The position numbers and the translations under genes are program-made. A stretch of DNA of 64,000 nt from Myxococcales bacterium. GTDB taxonomy: Bacteria > Myxococcota > B64-G9. Positions 33,207 to 39,866 of this stretch are shown here, in pieces; position 1 is the first letter of the stretch, and each line of letters starts with the position of its first letter. Location: assembly GCA_012798435.1 (NCBI GenBank), contig JAAZNF010000001.1:1-64000 (forward strand). The letters are read 5' to 3'. The notes below the pieces were generated by a model. It saw only the letters and a list, made by a program, of their open reading frames with translations. It was not told where the DNA came from and did not search any database.

Positions 33207-34099
33207 GGGCGCTTCCAGGCCGCGCTCTCTCCGTACAGGGCGCGCACCGCCACCTGCGCCGCGCGCGAGCAGTACAGAGGCTGCGCGTGACCGATCTTGT
33301 GGATGTAGTGGTTGCGGGCCTCGGGGTACGGCAGGATGGCGTTGTTGGGGGGCCAGATCATGGGGTCCAGGCTGTAGTACACGGAGGTCCACTCGATGCC
33401 CGGGTCGAGGGGGCGCGCGTTCAGCTCGCGCAGGAAGCGGCTGCCGGGGATGAGCTGCATCCCGCTCTCTCCCTGTACCTTGCGGATATAGGGGAGCAGC
33501 GCCGCCGCCTGGCGCACGCCCCGGTGGGGCAGCGCCGCCAACCCGGCCCAGGTCCCTTGATGGGGCGAGGACAGGAACAGGCACTTCTTCACCGGCAGGC
33601 CGCCGGCCAGGCCGTGCTGCACGGCGGCCCGGATGATCATCCCGCCCTGGGAGTGCCCCAGCAGGTAGACCTCCCGGGGCCGGATCTCGCCGAGCAGATC
33701 CCGCAAGTGATCGCATAGCTGCTCGGCCGACAGGGTGAGATCCTGGCTGTAGGGAAAATCCGAGAACACCCAGGTGAAGGCGTCGAAGATGTCCAGCCCG
33801 AGCAGCCGCTCCAGCCGGTAGAACTGGCGCGGGGTTTCCATGTACCCGGGCACCATCACCAGGAGGCGCGACTGGCCCTGGTAGCGGGCCAGGCGCTCCC
33901 GCCGGTAGTCCTGGCCGTAGAGCATCTGCTGCGAGACGTGGATGCCGCCGTCGAGGAAGTTCTTGCCCACGAAGAAGGCCTCCTCGAGGGCGGAGAGCAG
34001 GAGCGCCAGCGAATCCTGGAACTCCTGGGGCGGCAGCAACTTGCGGTTGAACCGCTGCCAGCGCCGGCGCAAGGATTGCGGGATCTCGGGCAGCTTCAC
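33203..34099 (-). CDS. Alpha/beta-hydrolase, lipase/acyltransferase type
   Basis: The 298-aa protein is a cytoplasmic-looking alpha/beta hydrolase (no signal peptide). The nucleophile elbow is LLGHSQGGMI (Ser near residue 160). LLVMVPGYMETPRQFYRLERLL in outline (short form LVMVPGYME) is the oxyanion strand, and the final NHYIHKIGHAQPLY offers the catalytic His. The pattern fits triacylglycerol lipase class I.1/PGAP1-like esterases. GTG 34099 overlaps the upstream stop (GTGA) and its own stop overlaps the next start, so three genes are translationally chained. The substrate is probably a lipid ester, by context with membrane genes. Confidence 0.85.
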   Translation of the reverse strand: MKLPEIPQSLRRRWQRFNRKLLPPQEFQDSLALLLSALEEAFFVGKNFLDGGIHVSQQMLYGQDYRRERLARYQGQSRLLVMVPGYMETPRQFYRLERLLGLDIFDAFTWVFSDFPYSQDLTLSAEQLCDHLRDLLGEIRPREVYLLGHSQGGMIIRAAVQHGLAGGLPVKKCLFLSSPHQGTWAGLAALPHRGVRQAAALLPYIRKVQGESGMQLIPGSRFLRELNARPLDPGIEWTSVYYSLDPMIWPPNNAILPYPEARNHYIHKIGHAQPLYCSRAAQVAVRALYGESAAWKRP

Positions 34100-34362
34100 G
34101 CGCCGGCCTCCGGCGGGTCCTCCGGCGCCTTCTCCGGCGGCGCAGCCGTCTCGGCCGCGGCCTCGGCGACCCGCTGCCTTCGGGCCCGCACCCGGATGAC
34201 GATGGACACCACCATGCCCACGAAAAGGCCTGCCAGCATGCCGTACAGGATGGGCACCGAGCTTCCCTGGAGGGTACCCTGGCCGCCGACCAGGTAACCG
34301 ATCCCGCCGCCGATCACCGTACAGATGCTGAGCCAGGGCATGTACGCCGCTTTGATGGGCAT
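34096..34362 (-). CDS. Small two-helix membrane protein
   Basis: The 88-aa product starts at ATG 34362 with GGAGAGG just upstream. It has two hydrophobic segments with glycine zippers (CTVIGGGIGYLVGG and PILYGMLAGLFVGMVVSIVI). A basic stretch (RVRARRQR) and an acidic, proline-rich tail follow. No enzyme motif is present. It is the first gene of the lipase/membrane-protein operon and may be a small accessory subunit. A start 36 nt further upstream is possible but lacks a ribosome site. Confidence 0.75.
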   Translation of the reverse strand: MPIKAAYMPWLSICTVIGGGIGYLVGGQGTLQGSSVPILYGMLAGLFVGMVVSIVIRVRARRQRVAEAAAETAAPPEKAPEDPPEAGA

Positions 34363-34543
34363 GGGCCTCTCCTCGTTCGTCGCCGGGCATGAAACCACGA
34401 CGAACGGAGAAAGTCCACTCCCGCGACCTGGGACGTTTTTCCCCGCCAGAACAATGGCTTGCCAGGCATCCCCGAAATGTCAGAGGGGGGTGCTACGGTT
34501 CGGGCGAGATGGACGACCGGCCGACCGCGGCCAGGAGGAATCC

Positions 34544-34774
34544 ATGCAAGCCATCCGCGCTCTCGTCAAGCTCTCCGAACATTGCCCCGAGTGCGGCGCC
34601 CTGCTGGTGCGGGTGGGCCGTGCCGGCGTATGCCCGCACTGCGACTGCGAGGTGGAGGACGACCTGGAGACCTTCCCCGTCCGCCTCCTGCGCCTCGCGC
34701 CCGAGGGCCGCACGTCGCCATCCCCCGCCGCACAGGACGATCTCCCGACCGACCTCTCCGAGGAAGCCGCGTGA
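34544..34774 (+). CDS. Small zinc-ribbon protein
   Basis: The 76-aa product has a strong AGGAGGA ribosome site 7 nt before ATG 34544. One zinc ribbon is formed by CPECG (Cys 15 and 18) and CPHCDC, spaced about 14 residues apart. The C-terminal half is low-complexity and acidic. Such one-ribbon proteins bind nucleic acid or protein partners; a role cannot be assigned. The gene converges with cardiolipin synthase, 12 bp between stops. Confidence 0.75.
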   Translation: MQAIRALVKLSEHCPECGALLVRVGRAGVCPHCDCEVEDDLETFPVRLLRLAPEGRTSPSPAAQDDLPTDLSEEAA

Positions 34775-34786
34775 CGGACAGAGGCC

Positions 34787-36274
34787 TCACAACACCGGCG
34801 ACAGGGCGCGGGCGAACCCCTCGGAGAGCCGGCGCCACACGTTCTTGCGCCGGACCGATTCCAGGGTCACCGGGCGAGCCCGCGCCAGATCGTCCTCGAA
34901 GATGCGCTGCATGCGCTCGGCGAAGCTCGTGCCGGTGACCAGCACGTTGCACTCGAAGTTCAGCCGGAAGGAGCGGATGTCCATGTTCGCCGAGCCGACG
35001 GTGCTCCAGGTGCCGTCGATGACCATGGTCTTGGCGTGCAGCACCCCCGGCCGGTGTTCCCAGATGCGGACCCCCGCCTCGAGCAGCTCCCGGTAGAACG
35101 AGCGCCCGGCCACCTGGACCAGGCGCATGTCCGACCGGCCGGGGAGCAGCAGCCGCACGTCCACGCCGCGGAAGGCGGCGGTCTTGAGCGCCTCCAGCAT
35201 GGCCGGATCCGGCACGAAGTACGGGGTGGTGATGAAGATGCTGCGCTCGGCGCGCGAGATGGCGGTGAAGAACACCGCGTGGAGGTTCTCGTGGGCGTGG
35301 TCGGGGCCGGAGTCGACCACCTGCACCAGGTCATCCCCGGCGGGCGCGATGGCCGGAAAGTGATCGAGCGAGATCAGATCCTGCCGGGTGGCGAAGAACC
35401 AGTCCTCGGCGAAGGTCTCCTGGAGCCGCCACACCGCCGGCCCGCGTAGCTCGAGGTGCGTATCCCGCCAGGGGCCGAGCCGCCGCTTGCGCCCGCGGTA
35501 CTCGTCGCCGATGTTCAGCCCACCGGTGAACCCGATCCGCCCGTCCACCACCAGGATCTTACGGTGGTTGCGCAGGTTGGGGCGCCAGTGGGGCGAGAAG
35601 GGCAGCACCGGCATGAAGCGGGCGAAATGGGCGCCGGCCTCCTCGAGCGGCCGCACGAAACGCCGCCCCAGCGCGTGCGAGCCGAAACCGTCCACCAGCA
35701 GGCGCACCTCCAGGCCCTCGCGCGCCTTCTTCATCAAGGCCTCGCGAAAGCGCAGCCCGGCCTCGTCCTCGCGGTAGATGTACGTCATCATGTGCACGTT
35801 GCGCTCGGCCCCCAGGATGGCGCGCTCCATCTCGACGTAGCAGCGCTCGCCCTCCACGAAGACGTCCACCGCGTTGCCGGGGAAGAGCGGGCCCTCGCTG
35901 AGGCGGGCCGCCACCCGGGCGATGGAGCGGCACGGTTCGGCCAGGCGCTCGATCACGCTGTTTTCGCAACAGGGCCGCTTCGGCCCGATGCCCTGCAGGC
36001 TCTGGTTGATGGCCACCCGGTAGCGCACCTTGCGCTTGGCCCGGCGCCGCACCCGGGTCCGGCCGATGAGGAAGAAGAGCAGCGCCCCCAGCCACGGCAG
36101 GAAGGCGATCACCAGGATCCAGGCGAAGGTGGCCCCGGCCTCCTTCTGCGAGAGCAAGATGCGGGGGATGAGCAAGAAGGCCATCAGGTAGCCGGCCACC
36201 GTGACCAGCGTGACCAGGACCTGCCAGGGGATCTCGAAGGAGGCGCCCACGGGCCGGCATTGTAGCAGATTCAT
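34787..36274 (-). CDS. cls: Cardiolipin synthase (phospholipase D family)
   Basis: The 495-aa enzyme condenses two phosphatidylglycerols to cardiolipin at the inner membrane. Two N-terminal membrane segments (about 18-38 and 45-70: VTLVTVAGYLMAFLLI and FAWILVIAFLPWLGALLFFL) precede two phospholipase D motifs: NHRKILVVDGRIGFTGGLN (near 245) and VLHAKTMVIDGTWSTVGSAN (near 410), both with intact HxK and the following Asp. ATG 36274 lacks a ribosome site. A TACAAT box on the minus strand at 36259-36264 would put a transcript start near the in-frame GTG at 36250, so the true start may be that GTG on a leaderless mRNA. Length is normal for the family. Confidence 0.94.
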   Translation of the reverse strand: MNLLQCRPVGASFEIPWQVLVTLVTVAGYLMAFLLIPRILLSQKEAGATFAWILVIAFLPWLGALLFFLIGRTRVRRRAKRKVRYRVAINQSLQGIGPKRPCCENSVIERLAEPCRSIARVAARLSEGPLFPGNAVDVFVEGERCYVEMERAILGAERNVHMMTYIYREDEAGLRFREALMKKAREGLEVRLLVDGFGSHALGRRFVRPLEEAGAHFARFMPVLPFSPHWRPNLRNHRKILVVDGRIGFTGGLNIGDEYRGRKRRLGPWRDTHLELRGPAVWRLQETFAEDWFFATRQDLISLDHFPAIAPAGDDLVQVVDSGPDHAHENLHAVFFTAISRAERSIFITTPYFVPDPAMLEALKTAAFRGVDVRLLLPGRSDMRLVQVAGRSFYRELLEAGVRIWEHRPGVLHAKTMVIDGTWSTVGSANMDIRSFRLNFECNVLVTGTSFAERMQRIFEDDLARARPVTLESVRRKNVWRRLSEGFARALSPVL

Positions 36275-36318
36275 GCCGGGCAAGGCGAGCCAGGCCTTCG
36301 CGCGGCAGATCGCCCTGA

Positions 36319-36364
36319 TCGCGTCTGGCCGCGCTTGCTCTTGCGGCATCGCGGCCAGACGCGA
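36319..36364. repeat. 40-bp hairpin repeat, copy A
   Basis: Perfect 15-bp arms (TCGCGTCTGGCCGCG and its complement) enclose a 16-nt loop. The inner 40 nt (36322-36361) match 59000-59039 at 34 of 40 positions, including the loop core GCTCTT-CGGC. Confidence 0.75.
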
Positions 36365-36444
36365 AGGGATTTTTACCCGGTCGCGCTGACTGCCTGGGCC
36401 ATGCGAACCGGCGCACCGGAAGTTTGACAAGATCTTCTTGGGAC

Positions 36445-36570
36445 AGGAAGAGCAGGCCCGCAGGCTCTTCCTATCAGCGGATTCAGCCGGAGCCCGACCG
36501 CAGTCAAGGGCGAGCGTAGCGAGTCGCGAAGCGATCGCAGACCCTTGACGGCACAGGTCGGGCGAAGGCT
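36445..36570 (+). repeat. Structured dispersed repeat, copy 2 (plus orientation)
   Basis: A perfect 9-bp hairpin (AGGAAGAGC, 10-nt loop) is followed by AGCC, GGAG, CCCGACC, GCAGTCAAGGG, a 31-nt loop, CCCTTGACGGC, an ACA bulge, GGTCGGG, CGAA and GGCT. Compared with copy 1 the 7-bp outer helix differs at three positions, each with its partner changed to match. One A-G mismatch lies in the inner helix. Confidence 0.8.
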
Positions 36571-36697
36571 ACCGGAGCGTGAAATCACGCGCGAACGCAC
36601 TGGCCACGTGGGCCCCGCTTCCGCGCGGCAGGTGGTCGACATCTCGCAGGTGGGTGCGAGAGCAACATTTTTGGCAAAGCCGGGGCGAAGGCCAGGT

Positions 36698-37201
36698 TCA
36701 GACGAAGCGCAGGCTGGCCAGGAAGGACGGCAGGGTGTTCCAGCGGAAGTAGAGCACGGACTTCGAGATGTCCTTGCCGGACCCGAGGTCGGTGATGGTG
36801 CCGTAGCAGGTGGCGTGGGTGCGGTGCAGGTTCCAGGGCCGGATGTTGACCTTCTCGCCGATGTAGCGGTAGGGGCGGCCCGCGGCATCCTTGAAGTCGA
36901 AGGTGTAGCGGATCTTGGCGCCCGAGAAGTACAAGAGGTCGAGCCGCCCGCGGCAGGGGGCGTCCTCGACCAGGCCATCGACCGTGACGGTGCCCTCGAG
37001 GAAATTCGACATGAAATTCGCGTCGCGCGGGTTGAGGTAGGGCCACAGGCGGCGGGTGCCCCAGGTCACCCGGAAGGACATCGGCCGCTCGCCGGCCGGC
37101 CCGGCGCCCTCCACGAAGCGGTGGGTCCCGCTCATCACCTCGTCCATGGCGAATCCGATTCGCCGCTCGCGCAGCATCTTCTTCAGCGCGCCGGTATCCA
37201 T
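36698..37201 (-). CDS. Conserved-looking protein of unknown function
   Basis: The 167-aa protein has no signal peptide. It starts at ATG 37201 with GGAGGAG 7 nt upstream and ends FLASLRFV. The sequence is beta-rich with many aromatics (MSGTHRFVEGAG, VTWGTRRLWPYLNP, YTFDFKDAAGRPYRYIGEK, ATCYGTITDL). The opening FxMDEVMSGTHRF resembles a domain I recall attached to GMC oxidoreductases and other lipid-linked enzymes, where FxExMxG starts a lipocalin-like barrel; that link is tentative. It is transcribed alone from a promoter with a perfect -10 box. Confidence 0.7.
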   Translation of the reverse strand: MDTGALKKMLRERRIGFAMDEVMSGTHRFVEGAGPAGERPMSFRVTWGTRRLWPYLNPRDANFMSNFLEGTVTVDGLVEDAPCRGRLDLLYFSGAKIRYTFDFKDAAGRPYRYIGEKVNIRPWNLHRTHATCYGTITDLGSGKDISKSVLYFRWNTLPSFLASLRFV

Positions 37202-37235
37202 GGTGCTCTCCTCCAGGAAACGAGATTGTGGCGGC

Positions 37236-37263
37236 ATTATACGTTTTTTGACGCGACGCGCAA
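37236..37263 (-). promoter_or_regulatory. Promoter with perfect -10 box
   Basis: Minus strand: TTGCGC, 16 nt, TATAAT. The leader to ATG 37201 would be about 28 nt and includes the GGAGGAG ribosome site. Confidence 0.65.
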
Positions 37264-37462
37264 CAAAAAACGACCTCGGCTTCCCGGCGCCGCCGCGAGG
37301 CCACAGGCGACCAACTCCGTCGGCTGCGAACGGTCCTTTCTCTTTCGAGATCCGGGAACTTTCCAGTGCCGGTGTAAGACGAACCGCGTTTACCCCGCGG
37401 TAGTTTTCGTTGACACTGTCTTATGATTGGGTTACTGGTTCTTGCGGAGGTGGACCACTCCG

Positions 37463-39775
37463 ATGCCGGGTGAGACGGGCGCCGATCTCTCGAAACTCGA
37501 GTACGAGTTCGCCACCAATCCGAACTCCGAGGCCTTCCTGCCGCTGGCCCGCGCCTATCTGAGCATGGGCCGGTACGTGGAGGCGATGGTCGTCTGCAAG
37601 CGCGGCATCAAGGCCCACCCCGACCTGGCCACCGGCCGTCTGCTGATGGCCCAGATCTACGCCGACCAGGCCAAACACCAGAAGGCTATCGAGGAGCTCA
37701 CCAGCCTCCTCAAGCAGAGCCCGGAGAACGGCGACGCCAACCGCCTGATGGGGCTCATCCATCTCAAGCTCTCCAAGCAAGACGAGGCGGTGAGCTACCT
37801 CAAGAAGGCCATCGACTGCGATCCGGGTGACCGGCAGGCGAAGGAAGCCCTGCTCAAGATGGGGGTGGACTACGTCCCGGCCAGCGCCAAGCCTGCTCCG
37901 GCGCCGGTCGAGGCGATGCCGCCGCAGCAGCGCTTCACCCCGGCGGGGGGCATCGCCCGGGCCAAAATCGAGACTCCCGCCACCACGCCGGCCGGGGGAA
38001 TCCCGGCCACCCCGCGGCCCACCCCGGCCGCGGGCATCCCGGTCTCCGAGCGCCCCACCGAGCGCGCCATGCCGCCCGTGGCCCCGGCCCGTCCGGCGCC
38101 CACCCCGCAACGAAAGCGCATCGCCGACATCTACAACGAGATGGAGGTCTCGAAGCGCGGCAAGCCGCGCCGCGGGCTGCGCACCACGCTCATCCTGGGC
38201 GGGGTGCTGTTCTTCGGCTTCCTCATCTACGTGGCCTACGCCTACTACTCGGGGCAGCGTCAGAAGGAGATCAACAACCACCTACAGGCCGGCCGCAGCT
38301 TCTTCAACAAGGACTCGTTCGACGGCTACCAGAAGGCGCTCAAGGAGTACCGCGCCATCTACAAGCTCGACTCCAAGCACCCCGAGGCCGTCTCGCGGGG
38401 CGCCTTCATCTGCGCGGTGCTCTTCGGCGAGTTCGGCCAGGGCAAGGAGCTGATCACCGAGGGGCAGAAGTTCCTGGCCGAGGGCCAGTCGCTGGAGCAG
38501 CCCCCCAGCCTGCTCACCGCGGCCAAGGCCCTGATGATCGCCTACGGCGGAGGCAGCCTCAACGACGCAGTGAAGGTCCTCGAGGAGGCGCTGAAGAAGC
38601 AAGACAAGTCTCCGGTGCTGCAGACCGCCCTCGGCATGATCCTGATGGTGCAGGGCAAGCTCCTCGACGCCAAGGAGCCGCTGCTGGCCGGCGCGGGCGG
38701 CGGCGATATCCGTGCCAAGGTGGCGCTGGGCGAGTGGGCCATGCGCCGCTCCATGTACCGCGAGGCGGTCAACGCCTTCAGCCAGGCCCTGCAGAGCGAC
38801 CGCGACCACGTGCGGGCCATCCTGCTCTCCTCGCTCACCCTGCTGCTGCGCGGCAACAACCTGGGCGACAACCAGACGGTGGCCACCGCCATGAAGCGCT
38901 TCTCCGAAGAGCTGGAGAAGGACGCCTCCGACCGCGAGAAGCTGCTGGCCCGCCTCATCCAGATCGCCCTGCGCGCCCGGGACGAGCGGGAGAAGCCCAA
39001 AGCGCTCGCCGAGCTCATCGAGCTGGCCAAGAAGGAAGTCGGCAACGAGACCATCCAGTTCGTGGCCGCCCGCGAGCTGCGGCGCGCCGGCAAGCTCGCC
39101 GAAGCCAAGGAGGCCATCGAGCGGGCGCTGCGGCTGAACAGCTCGCGGCCCGATTTCGCGCTGGAGGACGCCGAGATCGCGCTGGCCCGCGGCGACTTCG
39201 AGACCGCCCGCAGCCGGGCGTTGCGGGTACAGACCATGGATCCCGACAGCGGGTTGAGCAAGCTGCTCGCCGGCGACGCCTACCGGGCCGAGTCGCGCTC
39301 GGAGAAGATCGCCGACAAGGCCGAGAAGACGGCCCTGTTGGAGAAGGCCTTCAAGTACTACAACGAGGCCAAGAACTCGATGGACACCGAGGTGTTCGCG
39401 CACCTGCGCCTCGGGCAGCTCTACCTCGAGCCGCTGAAGCTCGACCGCGACATGGCCCAGGAGGAGCTCGGCATCGCCTTCCAGCAGCTCGGGCCGCTGG
39501 GCTACCGGCGCGAGGCGGCCGAGGCCGGCTACCTGCTGGCCAAGATCTTCGCCGGGAAGAACCTCATCGACAAGTTCGTGGCGGTGCTCAACCAGACCAT
39601 GAACCTCGATCCGAGCTACGGCCCGCCCTTCTGCCTGATGGCCATCAACATCCCCCTCGACACCGACGACAACCGCGGCAAGGCCAAGGACCTGTGCGAG
39701 AAGTGCGTGGCGTTGGTCTCGGCCACCGACTCGACGCAGTGCCGCGAGATCCTCAAGAAGGTCGGCGGGCGGTAG
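37463..39775 (+). CDS. Tetratricopeptide-repeat membrane protein
   Basis: The 770-aa protein starts at ATG 37463 (GGAGG 12 nt upstream; GTG 37450 is an alternative). Residues 1-130 are three to four TPRs (FLPLARAYLSMGRYVEAM, RLLMAQIYADQAKHQKAI, NRLMGLIHLKLSKQDEAV). A Pro/Ala linker and one membrane helix (about 246-268, TLILGGVLFFGFLIYVAYAYY in short form LILGGVLFFGFLIYVAYAY) follow. A long C-terminal array of TPR-like helices covers 275-770. The N-terminal TPRs would be cytoplasmic and the large C-terminal array periplasmic. It probably acts as a scaffold for an envelope complex. TTGACA at 37406 lacks a good -10 partner. The next gene, a lipoprotein, follows after 91 bp. Confidence 0.88.
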   Translation: MPGETGADLSKLEYEFATNPNSEAFLPLARAYLSMGRYVEAMVVCKRGIKAHPDLATGRLLMAQIYADQAKHQKAIEELTSLLKQSPENGDANRLMGLIHLKLSKQDEAVSYLKKAIDCDPGDRQAKEALLKMGVDYVPASAKPAPAPVEAMPPQQRFTPAGGIARAKIETPATTPAGGIPATPRPTPAAGIPVSERPTERAMPPVAPARPAPTPQRKRIADIYNEMEVSKRGKPRRGLRTTLILGGVLFFGFLIYVAYAYYSGQRQKEINNHLQAGRSFFNKDSFDGYQKALKEYRAIYKLDSKHPEAVSRGAFICAVLFGEFGQGKELITEGQKFLAEGQSLEQPPSLLTAAKALMIAYGGGSLNDAVKVLEEALKKQDKSPVLQTALGMILMVQGKLLDAKEPLLAGAGGGDIRAKVALGEWAMRRSMYREAVNAFSQALQSDRDHVRAILLSSLTLLLRGNNLGDNQTVATAMKRFSEELEKDASDREKLLARLIQIALRARDEREKPKALAELIELAKKEVGNETIQFVAARELRRAGKLAEAKEAIERALRLNSSRPDFALEDAEIALARGDFETARSRALRVQTMDPDSGLSKLLAGDAYRAESRSEKIADKAEKTALLEKAFKYYNEAKNSMDTEVFAHLRLGQLYLEPLKLDRDMAQEELGIAFQQLGPLGYRREAAEAGYLLAKIFAGKNLIDKFVAVLNQTMNLDPSYGPPFCLMAINIPLDTDDNRGKAKDLCEKCVALVSATDSTQCREILKKVGGR

Positions 39776-39866
39776 AGTTCGTTTTTCGCACACCAGGACG
39801 GATGCGCACCGCTGAGCCGACGGGGAATGCGGCGAGCGGTTTCCGACAGGGAGAGGACCGATATCG

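Larger units (their letters stand above)
36275..36697. other. Intergenic region, 423 bp, holding two repeat families
   Basis: No gene is visible. It contains copy A of the 40-bp hairpin repeat (36319-36364), then GGGATTTTTACCCG, then the structured repeat copy 2 (36445-36570). About 125 bp after that shows nothing clear. A frame across 36373-36978 is open only because the repeat is GC-rich. Confidence 0.6.

Noticed and set aside
37406-37440. Promoter with perfect TTGACA before the TPR gene
   Set aside because: At 17-18 nt spacing the -10 would be TACTGG or ACTGGT, and TATGAT lies only 6 nt away; kept only as a remark.
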